Of a stretch of 41,067 nucleotides of DNA, positions 17,447-25,538 are shown piece after piece. The translations under genes were made by a program, and so were the position numbers. The notes below the pieces were generated by a model, which saw only the letters and a program-made list of their open reading frames with translations, ran no database searches and was not told the DNA's origin. Within the stretch, counting starts at the first letter, position 1, and every line of letters starts with the position of its first letter. Location: the NCBI GenBank assembly GCA_947626545.1, contig CANQSS010000018.1:1-41067 (forward strand), read 5' to 3'. This DNA is from an uncultured Akkermansia sp. (GTDB lineage: Bacteria > Verrucomicrobiota > Verrucomicrobiia > Verrucomicrobiales > Akkermansiaceae).

Positions 17447-19600
17447 TTACGAAGGAACGGATTGAGTAACGGCTCCTTCCATGCGGCAGCGAAGGGATGC
17501 GTGGATAGGTAGCTCAAGCGCAGGATCGGAGTCCAGGATGGAGTTGGCAATGCGTGTGGCGCGGTGAATGAGGCGCACATCAGAGATCCATTCTGCGAAG
17601 CGGACAGACCCCAACCCACTTTGTGCGGTACCGAGCACATCCCCCGGGCCACGGAGACGAAAATCATGCTCTGCAATCTCAAAGCCATTGGAGGTTTTAC
17701 AGAGGATTTCCAGTTTTTCATAGGCAGGGTCATCGGGTTTGGCTGTGGAAAGCAGGATGCAATAGCTTTTGTGCGAACCGCGACCAATGCGCCCCCGCAG
17801 TTGATGGAGTTGGGAGAGTCCGAAGGAATCCGCATCGTTGATGATCATAACCGTGGCATTTGCAACATCCACACCGACTTCCACCACTGTGGTGCAGATG
17901 AGTACCTGGGTGATGCCTGTGGCAAAATCGGCCATCGCTTTTTCTTTTTCGTCGGCGCTCATTTTGCCGTGGAGGAGGCCGATGGAAAATTCAGGCAGAA
18001 TATCACGCCAGTGGACGAGCTCCTGAGAGGCGGAGGAGCGCTCGGAATTTTCGCTCTCCTCAATGAGAGGAGAAACGATGTAAACTTGTCGACCATTGGA
18101 GATCTCCTTGCGAAGAAAAGAGACGATGCGCTTCATGTGCTTTGGGTTGCGCAGGGCAGTGACAATTTCTCCGCGGCCGGGGGGGAGCTCATCAATAATC
18201 GAGACATCCAAGTCGGCATAGAGGGTAAGCGTGAGGGTACGCGGAATCGGCGTGGCTGTCATGACGAGGACATCCGGGTGGGAATCAGCTTGAATAAAAC
18301 GCTGGCGTTGAGCTACGCCGAACTTGTGCTGTTCGTCGATGACGGCGAGGCCGAGATTTTGAGGACGATTTTTTTCGTAGAGCAGGGCATGAGTGCCAAT
18401 GATGATGCGCGGGGAAGAATCCGACGAGATGCTTGCATGATCGGCGATGACGTGGGAGTCGTCCGCCCGGTCTGAAGTGCGCAGTGAAAGACGTACGTCT
18501 GTGTGCTGAAGCAGACGGCGGAAGGTGCGGTAATGCTGTTCTGCCAGTATCTGGGTGGGCGCAAGCAGGGCAGAGGTTTTGCCGCTTTCGATGCACATAA
18601 GCATGGCGCAGAGAGCCACGAGTGTTTTTCCACTACCGACGTCCCCCTGCAGCAGACGGTTCATGGGGGTAGGGCGTGCCATATCTGCGCGAATTTCGTC
18701 GATGCATCGCCGTTGGGAACGGGTGAGGGGGAAGGGGAGAGCGGATAGGAGTTCCTGGCAATAATAATTGGTGGTGGCCGTGATGAGTCCTGGGGCGGAG
18801 CGTGTTTGACGGCGCCGCCAAGCTACGTCGAATTGCCGGGTAAAGCACTCCGAGAGGGCGAAGCGCATGCGTGCTTTACGTGCCGTAGCGTTATCTGGCG
18901 GGAAATGCAGATCTCGCAGAGCATGAACCAAGGGGTAGGAGGGCGCGGGGTCAAAGTCCTCCCACTTAGCATCGGGATTTAGTGCAGACAGAAGGCGGTA
19001 AACGAGACCGCGAAAGGTTCGAGCAGAGACGCTGGGAACCGATTTGTAGATGGGCACAATACGCCCTGTGTGGATAAATTGGGGGGCTGGCAGTGAGCCG
19101 GGAGTGTCCGGATCGCCGAGGGAGGCCGCAGCCAGTCGCAGACCAGCTTGCTCGCTGTCATCGAGAATCTCGAAGTCGGGATTGCAAATGGCCCACTTGC
19201 CGGAAAAGAAGCGTAGTTTGCCAAACACGGATAAAAGCATGCCCACGGCAAAAAGCTTGGCAACGTAGGGCATATTGAACCATCGCAGAAAAACTCGTGG
19301 CCCCTGAGGATCATCTGCTGCACCGGCGCTCAGCTCGTAATAACGCTTGTGTGAAAAATGCCACTCGGCCGAATAGATCCGGAGTTGAAGGCAGACTGAT
19401 TCTCCATTAGTAAGCGACGAAAGAGGTGGGGAAAGGCGGCGATCCTCGTAGCGGCGCGGAGCAATGCGCAAGACATCGCCGACGGTGTAAAGAGAAACTG
19501 CATGAAGAGCCTTGAGCTCACGGGGGAAAATGAAAGAAAGAGAATCCAGCGCTGAGTCAGGCAGAAGCTGGTGGGAATCAGCGGTTGGGTTTGCCTCCAT
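17447..19600 (-). CDS. recG: ATP-dependent DNA helicase RecG
   Basis: A 717-residue helicase that remodels stalled replication forks and Holliday junctions. The order is: N-terminal wedge/OB domain (residues about 25-260), Walker A QGDVGSGKT near 320, motif II DEQHKFGV near 421, motif III TATPIPRTL, then the second RecA lobe with VCTTVVEVGVD-like and QLRGRIGRG motifs. Its 5' end overlaps the amidase 3' end by 23 bp, indicating co-transcription. It is slightly longer than typical RecG (about 690) and complete. Confidence 0.96.
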   Translation of the reverse strand: MEANPTADSHQLLPDSALDSLSFIFPRELKALHAVSLYTVGDVLRIAPRRYEDRRLSPPLSSLTNGESVCLQLRIYSAEWHFSHKRYYELSAGAADDPQGPRVFLRWFNMPYVAKLFAVGMLLSVFGKLRFFSGKWAICNPDFEILDDSEQAGLRLAAASLGDPDTPGSLPAPQFIHTGRIVPIYKSVPSVSARTFRGLVYRLLSALNPDAKWEDFDPAPSYPLVHALRDLHFPPDNATARKARMRFALSECFTRQFDVAWRRRQTRSAPGLITATTNYYCQELLSALPFPLTRSQRRCIDEIRADMARPTPMNRLLQGDVGSGKTLVALCAMLMCIESGKTSALLAPTQILAEQHYRTFRRLLQHTDVRLSLRTSDRADDSHVIADHASISSDSSPRIIIGTHALLYEKNRPQNLGLAVIDEQHKFGVAQRQRFIQADSHPDVLVMTATPIPRTLTLTLYADLDVSIIDELPPGRGEIVTALRNPKHMKRIVSFLRKEISNGRQVYIVSPLIEESENSERSSASQELVHWRDILPEFSIGLLHGKMSADEKEKAMADFATGITQVLICTTVVEVGVDVANATVMIINDADSFGLSQLHQLRGRIGRGSHKSYCILLSTAKPDDPAYEKLEILCKTSNGFEIAEHDFRLRGPGDVLGTAQSGLGSVRFAEWISDVRLIHRATRIANSILDSDPALELPIHASLRCRMEGAVTQSVPS

Positions 19601-20267
19601 TGATGCAGCGGTAATAGTAGTCTACGCGGGAGAGGAACCATCCCCATTTGGGACCGGGGCGGCCGTTGGAGAGCAGGGGAGTCGGACAATTCTTGCCTGT
19701 CCAGTGGTAGTGGGGGACAACGTGGCGCAGGTTGATGTTATAGCGTTTCATGAGCACAGCCACCAATTTGGCTGCACGATCCCATGTGCGGAAATGATTT
19801 TGTCCACGATTCTCGGCCTCGCACATTTCGATGCCCAGAGAGTTGTGGTTGCCTGCGGCCGTGCCGGCGTGCCAGCCACTTTCGTTAAGCGGGAGATTCT
19901 GCACGACCATGTATTGGTCCACGGTGAAGTGCCAACTGCGGTTGGAGAAGGCGCCGCGGCATAGAGCGCGGGAGTGCTGCATGGCAGTTGCTGAGGACGA
20001 GTGGTTAGCCGTGCTGTGAATGGTGAGGAAGGTGGGGCGGATTTTCTTTGCAGCTCGACGCTGACGAGAGTTTGCCGGCACCATACGAATCTTGATGTTG
20101 GCCTCACGCGCTAAGCGGTTCATCGACCGTGGGACAATTTGCTTACTGGAAGGCTGGAATTTGAAGGGACGAGGGGAACGGAGCGACGAACTACTCTGCT
20201 GTTGACAGCCAACCGCCAGCAACAAAGCTAGGCAGCATAAAAAGGTAATCCTGCAAACCCTCCCCAT
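19578..20267 (-). CDS. N-acetylmuramoyl-L-alanine amidase, probable lipoprotein
   Basis: A 229-residue enzyme of the zinc Amidase_2 (AmpD/AmiD) family that cuts the amide between muramic acid and the peptide stem. The N-terminus is a lipoprotein signal with lipobox LAVGC (Cys at about 22). The catalytic domain runs from about residue 70: TIHST with the first zinc His, WHFTVDQ, GNHNSLGIEM, and HYHWTGKNCP with the second zinc site. The ATG at 20267 was chosen over a TTG three codons upstream because it starts directly before the signal peptide. A periplasmic, outer-membrane-anchored role in wall recycling is likely. It reads into recG. Confidence 0.85.
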   Translation of the reverse strand: MGRVCRITFLCCLALLLAVGCQQQSSSSLRSPRPFKFQPSSKQIVPRSMNRLAREANIKIRMVPANSRQRRAAKKIRPTFLTIHSTANHSSSATAMQHSRALCRGAFSNRSWHFTVDQYMVVQNLPLNESGWHAGTAAGNHNSLGIEMCEAENRGQNHFRTWDRAAKLVAVLMKRYNINLRHVVPHYHWTGKNCPTPLLSNGRPGPKWGWFLSRVDYYYRCINGGKPNR

Positions 20268-20436
20268 ACAGGGCAATTATGCCACAGCCCGCCCCCATTG
20301 GCAAGTTTTACTTTACATTTTCCATTGCCGGAGGAGAGATCATTCACATCCGTCCCAAGAAAAAGCGATTCCAACGTGCAGTCATCGGCGCGTGATGTAG
20401 CACAATGTGTTCGTAATATACGATCTACAACACGCG

Positions 20437-20640
20437 CGACGGCTGTAAGTGCGTATGGACAGCGCGGATGCGCTGCCCGGAGGGCGAAAACTGACGACGG
20501 CTGTAAGTCAGTTTGGCCAAAAGCTAACGCTTTTGGCTAATCGACCTTACGGCCGTCGGTCGCTTTCGCCCTTCGGGCAAAAGCTGTGCTTTTGTCCAAT
20601 CCCCCTCCAAGCCCTCGGGGGCTTTCACCGCTATGCCGAA
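20437..20640 (+). repeat. Intergenic hairpin repeat array, copy 2
   Basis: A run of hairpins with no gene. CAGCGC-GGAT-GCGCTG spans 20460-20475. AAACTGAC (20488-20495) pairs with GTCAGTTT (20507-20514) around GACGGCTGTAA. GCCAAAAGC-TAAC-GCTTTTGGC follows. CGACC (20542-20546) pairs with GGTCG (20558-20562) around TTACGGCCGTC. CAAAAGC-TGT-GCTTTTG comes next. The first ~60 bp are nearly identical, inverted, to 25155-25210. The stretch 20268-20436 and 20641-20752 shows nothing recognisable. Confidence 0.75.
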
Positions 20641-20752
20641 TCGTCAATGGTTTGACATCTTGCCGGGCTTACTTCACTCACCTGTTGGAAACGCATGAGG
20701 AATGGGTTGAATGAGCCCAGAGATGGTTTTATTGGGACACGTATGGAGATCA

Positions 20753-21733
20753 TTATAAACAGGCAGCGATGCAGGTGAGCATCATATAGAAGACGGCGAT
20801 ATTCCGCGAGTAAAAGAAACGCATGTAAAAGGGGGCGTCATTTCCTTTGGAAAGTTCAGACCAATTGTCCAGGGGATAGTGCCAGGGACGTATGACGGGG
20901 AGGTGCAATTTATCGCCATTGTATATGTGAAGCAGAATTAACAAGTCGATTACCAGTGGTGTAACCAGCAGGGGAAGCAAGTAGTATAGCGAACCGGTAG
21001 AAAATACGAGGTAAAACGAGGTGGCAAAGCCACCACAGTAGAAAAACAGGCAAAAGAAGAGAGCGCAGGATTTGCTGCCTAGTTTGCGGCAGAGCGTAAT
21101 TTTGCTTGCGCATTTGTCGGCGTCATAATCCATGAGCATGTGGTTATACAACACAGAAGCAACAAGGCAAGAGCATCCTAGAGAGAGGATGAGAACATTC
21201 ATGGAAAAATCTCCTGTCATCACGTAGAAAACGCCTTCAAAGAGCAGGGGACCGTAGGCTAACATGACAGCGGCTTCTCCCAGTCCTCGCAATGAGCACC
21301 ACTGGTAGCCCAGAGCAACGAGAAGTCCACCTGCCATGAAGAGCAGAACCCATGGTCCGGATATCACGAGAAGGTACATGCCAATGCAGGCCGCCAAGAG
21401 CAAAAAGAAGAGGATACTCAGGCAAAGTTTGGGCACAGTAGTGCTTCCGTTGAAAAGATAGACGCATTTATCATCGAGAGCGGCTTCCTGCAATTCTTGA
21501 TTGTTGCGCAGGATGAAGTAGTCGAAGAGATCATCAAGTAAGTTGGTGGCCAAGTGCATGGCCACGGTACCAAGCAACGCAAGAATTCCCGGGAAGACAC
21601 GGCCGCCATGCTGCACAGAATAGCAGAAAATAACTAGCCAACCAAGAAATGTCATGGGCAACGAAAATGCACGTGCGCAGCGAAGCCAAAAAGATGAGAT
21701 GGAAGCTATTTTGCGGAGAGGGGGGAGGGGCAT
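20753..21733 (-). CDS. UbiA-family prenyltransferase, possibly MenA
   Basis: A 326-residue polytopic membrane protein of the UbiA superfamily, which transfers a prenyl chain to an aromatic acceptor. Both magnesium-pyrophosphate motifs are present: NxxDxxxD at Asn64-Asp71 (NLLDDLFD) and DxxxD at Asp202-Asp206 (DYDAD). About eight hydrophobic helices are visible. 1,4-dihydroxy-2-naphthoate prenyltransferase (menaquinone) is the likeliest role for a gut anaerobe, but the acceptor cannot be set from sequence and no other men gene is in the window. It starts 30 bp after the MFS-acyltransferase gene on the same strand, suggesting one transcript. Confidence 0.75.
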   Translation of the reverse strand: MPLPPLRKIASISSFWLRCARAFSLPMTFLGWLVIFCYSVQHGGRVFPGILALLGTVAMHLATNLLDDLFDYFILRNNQELQEAALDDKCVYLFNGSTTVPKLCLSILFFLLLAACIGMYLLVISGPWVLLFMAGGLLVALGYQWCSLRGLGEAAVMLAYGPLLFEGVFYVMTGDFSMNVLILSLGCSCLVASVLYNHMLMDYDADKCASKITLCRKLGSKSCALFFCLFFYCGGFATSFYLVFSTGSLYYLLPLLVTPLVIDLLILLHIYNGDKLHLPVIRPWHYPLDNWSELSKGNDAPFYMRFFYSRNIAVFYMMLTCIAACL

Positions 21734-21763
21734 CGATTCGGGAGTGTGAGGGAATGGGGTATT

Positions 21764-24409
21764 TCAGGAGAGGCGAGCCAAGAAGGCGCATTCATCAATG
21801 TAAAGCTTTTGTGGGAGCTGGAAGGGACGCTCCAAAGATGGTCCGGTAATGAGGGATACCACTCCTTCCTCGATTGCAAAGCCGGGGAGCAGCAGTCCCA
21901 CCGTTCGCGGGCGTGAGCCGAGTTGAATCGTCCCATCGCTCATGCGCACTACACTGCGGCGCATACTCATCGAGATGACGATGCCCTCCGGTGTGGCGAG
22001 ACCGGGACGCCAGCGGGTATTGGGAGTGGAGATATCGGCACCCAAGCTGAAATCAAAGAAGGGAATTTGGCGTGGGGGAACAGCCTTCAGTAGGATGCGG
22101 CGCATACACGCACTGCCGACAATCTGGGAGATGCAGGGATCTATGACGTCTCGCTCAGAGGTGATGAGATACACAGGGGTGCGCGTGAAGATAGGCCAGA
22201 GAACGGCCAACACGGATTCGTGCGGTTCGTGGTGTCCCACGGTGGTGAGCAGGGCGTGCCGCCCCTCTTTGAGAGCGTTCACGTGGTGAACTTGGTCTGC
22301 ATTGATCCACGCCCGGCGGAAAGCGTTGGCATCCGTAGCCAAACTGATGAGGATATTCAGCCAGTCAACGATCGGCTTCGGGCTGTTTTCGGGAGCGCCG
22401 TGGTTGATTACGGCGCCGGCGATTTGGATGCCGGTGAGTGAGAATCCTGCGCAGTGCACGAAGGGTTGGTTCCCGATATCTTCGAGTAGATGGATGAGTG
22501 ACTCTCGGCTATCGGATAATTCGGAACTGATGCACTCTACCGCAAGTTCACGGAAGGTGCTCAGCACTTGTTGGCTGTCAGCACGACGAGAGTGAATCGG
22601 TTCACCTACGGCGACGGTAAAAGGATAGGGAATGCGGCGCGGAAGCTTGGTAAAAAAGCGGCTACGGTAGTACGAGAAAATGCTTCCCCAAAGACCGTCC
22701 ATATAAACCGGGATGACGGGCGCTTTAGCGCGGCGGGCGATAGATTCCATGCCTCGTCGGATCGGTGTGAGGCACCCCGTACGCGTCAATTGACCTTCCG
22801 GAAAAATGCAGATAAGATCACCATTGGCGATACCATGAGCAGCGCTGCGGATGGCATCTCGCGGGTTTTTGGTGGAGATGGGCACCGAGTTGAAAATTTC
22901 GAGCACCCAGCCAAGCACGCGTGAGACCATGAATTCCTCTGCTACGATAAAGCGCACCGGACGCGGGCAAACCATGGTGAGGAAGAGGGCGTCTGCGTAG
23001 GTCACATGATTGCAGACGATGAGAGCGCCGCCTCGTTCCGGGAAACGTTCCGGATGAAGGACACGCGGGCGGTAGAGAAGGCTCATGAGCCAGATGCCAA
23101 CCATGCGGATAAACTCCTGCGGGATGAGGCGCAGAGAGGTGATCATGATAAAGGCGCTGAACAAAAAGAGGACAAAGTATTGTCCTTGAGGACGAGCCCC
23201 GTATGCGTGCATGACCCACATGAGCCCCACGGCCACCAGGCCCATCAGGTTATCAAAGAGGTTGCCGGCAGCGATGATGTTGCCACGGTTGGCAGGATCA
23301 CAGTTATCCTGCAAGAAGGCGTTGAGGGGCACTAGATAAGCAGCACCGAAGGCTCCGGTAAGAGAAAGAAAGACGTGACTTTCGATGGCTTCGACATCCA
23401 GCAGAGAGAGCATGAGGGTGCAAATAGTTACGCCGATGGCACCGAGAGGAATGAGACCGAGTTCATTTTTACCCTTGCAAAGCTGCGAAGCTACGCTGCC
23501 GCCGACCACGACGCCACCGCCGAGCCAAGCCATGAGAATGCCGCACTGCAGACTGAAGTCAACGTTCGGGTGACTGATCTGCATATCCTTAGCAATCTGG
23601 ATGAGAATGAGGAAGAGGGAACCGGCGAGGCACCAGAAATAGCTAATGCCGATTTCACTGAGCCGCAACTGGCGATCGCGCCAGAGGTATTTCATCTGCA
23701 CAAAATGCTCGTAGAAGAGACTCATGCTGAAGCGGCGCGTTTGTCTGGCAGGGTAGCGTGGGAGGATAAGTGACGCCGCGGCAACCAGAATGGCTAGGGA
23801 GATGAAAATCCAGGTGGGCAGTTTTACCGCGCTCCACCCAGCTTCTTCCTCTGCAACGGGTCCTTGAACTTGTGTGAAGTAATCCAGCAGGTAACTGAAG
23901 AGGAAAAATACGCCAATTTGGGCAAGAAGTAACACAAACACCATGCTCACCTCGATGATCCCGGAGCCGTAGCTCAGGTAGCGCGATCCGAGCAAGTCCT
24001 TCACGATCCCTTTTTTGGCGGGGCTGAGGATGGTTGCCTGAATGGCGAAAATGGAAAACCAGAGAATAGCCGCATACATATCATGCTGGTAGAAGCAGAA
24101 GAGCATACAGCTCATGACAAAGAGCTGCACAACGCTCATGACTTGTATGATGCGCGTCTTGCAGAAGCAGTCTGCCAGCCACCCGACCAGGGGGGAAAAA
24201 AGAATATAGGGAAGCACATAAATGGCGCCCAACCCGTATTCAAGCATACTGCCGCTGGCACCCCACAACCACACACCCAGCGGGATCAGAAGAAACTGCA
24301 CCGCTTTTTCGTTGAACGCATTTTGTGCTTGCACAGCTACAAGCGTCCAAAAGCTCCTCCACTCTCTGGGGGTAGGCTCTTTAAGATATCGCGCCGATTC
24401 GTCCTCCAT
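21764..24409 (-). CDS. MFS transporter-acyltransferase fusion (LplT-PlsC type)
   Basis: An 881-residue inner-membrane fusion. Residues 1 to about 430 are a 12-helix MFS domain of the lysophospholipid flippase (LplT) kind. Residues 440-640 are a PlsC acyltransferase with His-x4-Asp in NHVTYAD (near 467) and the substrate motif FPEGQLTR (near 536). The last ~230 residues include GSRPRTVGLLLPG near 836. This resembles the late part of an AMP-forming acyl-ligase, but the domain's own nucleotide-binding core is not visible. In related longer proteins (Aas type) a full ligase follows. Lysophospholipid import and re-acylation is the likely role. The ATG at 24409 starts MEDES. Confidence 0.82.
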   Translation of the reverse strand: MEDESARYLKEPTPREWRSFWTLVAVQAQNAFNEKAVQFLLIPLGVWLWGASGSMLEYGLGAIYVLPYILFSPLVGWLADCFCKTRIIQVMSVVQLFVMSCMLFCFYQHDMYAAILWFSIFAIQATILSPAKKGIVKDLLGSRYLSYGSGIIEVSMVFVLLLAQIGVFFLFSYLLDYFTQVQGPVAEEEAGWSAVKLPTWIFISLAILVAAASLILPRYPARQTRRFSMSLFYEHFVQMKYLWRDRQLRLSEIGISYFWCLAGSLFLILIQIAKDMQISHPNVDFSLQCGILMAWLGGGVVVGGSVASQLCKGKNELGLIPLGAIGVTICTLMLSLLDVEAIESHVFLSLTGAFGAAYLVPLNAFLQDNCDPANRGNIIAAGNLFDNLMGLVAVGLMWVMHAYGARPQGQYFVLFLFSAFIMITSLRLIPQEFIRMVGIWLMSLLYRPRVLHPERFPERGGALIVCNHVTYADALFLTMVCPRPVRFIVAEEFMVSRVLGWVLEIFNSVPISTKNPRDAIRSAAHGIANGDLICIFPEGQLTRTGCLTPIRRGMESIARRAKAPVIPVYMDGLWGSIFSYYRSRFFTKLPRRIPYPFTVAVGEPIHSRRADSQQVLSTFRELAVECISSELSDSRESLIHLLEDIGNQPFVHCAGFSLTGIQIAGAVINHGAPENSPKPIVDWLNILISLATDANAFRRAWINADQVHHVNALKEGRHALLTTVGHHEPHESVLAVLWPIFTRTPVYLITSERDVIDPCISQIVGSACMRRILLKAVPPRQIPFFDFSLGADISTPNTRWRPGLATPEGIVISMSMRRSVVRMSDGTIQLGSRPRTVGLLLPGFAIEEGVVSLITGPSLERPFQLPQKLYIDECAFLARLS

Positions 24410-24479
24410 AAGTGCGTCTGTCCATTATCGCATACCAGCTCCAATTATCAAGCCCAAAAACTAGGGCAAACGCATTGGA

Positions 24480-24850
24480 AAATGCGTTTGCCTATGTACG
24501 ATGTGCGATGTACGATGTACGATTTATTAATAATGTGCGCGTTGTGCAATTTTTTTCGGATCATGAACGTATGCAGAGATTCCTCTGGATCCATCATCAT
24601 GATGACTGCTGTTGTCACGATTTTTGATACGTATAAAAAGCGATATCAGTCAATAAGAGACTTCTCCATTGATGAACTCCTCTCAAATGCGTTTGCCCTG
24701 AAGGGCAGTCATGCGGGCTGGACAAGCGGACTTGCAACCGCCGTCAGTTTTCGCCACTTCGGGGCAGCGCATTCGCGCTGTCCATCCTCCCCCGTGCAAC
24801 ACTCGCACACTTTGCAAATCGTCCATCGTTCATCGTAAATCGTACATAAG
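24480..24850. repeat. Short TACGAT-type tandem repeats flanking the hairpin array
   Basis: Near 24495-24522 the strand reads as repeated TACGATG/TGCGATG units. Near 24800-24842 the opposite strand shows units of the same kind (reverse complement of AAATCGT.CATCGT.CATCGTAAATCGTAC). A fragment recurs at 25215-25230 and near 20414-20425. No gene is seen here. Confidence 0.55.
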
Positions 24851-25215
24851 CGCCGCCAAGCGCCACCGCCCCTTTGTAACTGCGTCCGATCACGGCTTTA
24901 CGAATACGCGTCCGCATTTGCTTTGCAGTTGCCTCAAGCTTGCCTCACGACTGTTGCTTCGGAGTCGCCCCACGACTCCTCACCCCTACGGGGCAGCCCT
25001 GCGGCCTGGCCAAACTGACTTACAGCCGTCGTCAGTTTTCACCCCTACGGGGCAGCCCTGCGGCCTGGCCAAACGGCCTTACACCGTCGGCGGTTTTACC
25101 CCTGCGGGGCAAAAGCTGTGCTTTTGGCCGAACTGCCTTACGCCGTCGGCAGTTTTCACCCTCTGGGCAGCGCATTTGCACTGTCCATACGCACTTACAG
25201 CCGTCGTGCGTGTTG
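24722..25215 (-). repeat. Intergenic hairpin repeat array, copy 3, ~58-bp period
   Basis: At least four consecutive units lie between 24983 and 25215, with conserved loops (TTAC, optional A, GCCGTC; one reads TTACACCGTC) at 25020-25030, 25079-25088, 25138-25147 and 25195-25205: a 58-59 bp period. Their stems differ but stay complementary: AAACTGAC/GTCAGTTT, AAACGGCC/GGCGGTTT (one mismatch), AACTGCC/GGCAGTT, ACGCAC/GTGCGT. Each unit also holds a CCC/GGG hairpin and a second variable hairpin. The part before 24983 is more diverged. Frames across it (for example 24711-25271) are not protein-like. Confidence 0.8.
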
Positions 25216-25326
25216 TAAATCGTAAATGTAGTATGTTTCTGGGGTCAGATATGCATCTGTTCCGTTTTTAATCTTTTGCCCTTTTTTCTGACTTTTCCAA
25301 CAGTTACTTAATGAGTTAAGCTTAGA

Positions 25327-25347
25327 TATCTCTTTTTGAAAGAGATG
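25327..25347 (+). repeat. Left inverted repeat of candidate invertible promoter 2
   Basis: A 21-bp perfect reverse complement of 25492-25512. The core ATCTCTTT-TTG-AAAGAGAT has two 8-bp arms around a 3-nt centre, the same geometry as the unrelated repeat at 209-228. Confidence 0.75.
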
Positions 25348-25361
25348 CTCAGCATCTTTTT
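25339..25361. terminator. Hairpin terminator at left edge of the invertible segment
   Basis: AAAGAGATGC pairs with GCATCTTTTT around TCA (10 pairs with one G-T), ending in T. It also reads as a hairpin with T-rich tail on the other strand, so it may insulate both directions. One arm lies within the left inverted repeat, so inversion would rebuild or break it. Confidence 0.5.
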
Positions 25362-25491
25362 AATTATCGATTAACAATAAGTCTATTATAATTTAAAATT
25401 AAGACAGATCGACAAAGACTGCCGTTCGCTTTTATGACATGATGGAAAGCTAAAATCCTACTTTTAAGGATTTTCATATTTTTGGGCTGGA
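25348..25491 (+). promoter_or_regulatory. Promoter region of the glycan locus between inverted repeats
   Basis: A 144-bp segment bounded by the 21-bp inverted repeats. A consensus -10 box TATAAT (25387-25392) reads rightward with a weak -35 (TTATCG, 17-nt spacer). The overlapping ATTATA gives a TATAAT reading leftward too, so the promoter core could serve either direction. It is the only upstream region of the nucleotidyltransferase gene. Confidence 0.5.
25452..25479 (+). terminator. Hairpin between promoter and first glycan gene
   Basis: AAAATCCT (25452-25459) pairs with AGGATTTT (25467-25474) around a 7-nt loop, followed by a T-rich tract. In the present orientation it stands between the TATAAT box and the first gene, so it could attenuate transcription. 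The stem is AT-rich, so termination strength is uncertain. Confidence 0.4.
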
Positions 25492-25512
25492 CATCTCTTT
25501 CAAAAAGAGATA
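25492..25512 (-). repeat. Right inverted repeat of candidate invertible promoter 2
   Basis: Exact reverse complement of 25327-25347, centre CAA instead of TTG. It ends 26 bp before the ATG of the first glycan gene. A longer in-frame start at 25482 would place coding sequence over this repeat and is rejected. Confidence 0.75.
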
Positions 25513-25538
25513 CACTCCCCGCCAGCAGTTTTCACCCC

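Noticed and set aside
24722..25215. CRISPR array, because of the regular 58-bp period
   Set aside because: Units are hairpin-rich throughout, the variable parts are complementary stems and not unique spacers, repeats are not near-identical, and no cas genes are present.
24711..25271. A 186-codon frame and neighbours resembling 'hypothetical proteins' often predicted in such genomes
   Set aside because: The sequence is the hairpin array read in frame; the same composition appears from the copies at 4-279 and 20449-20655.
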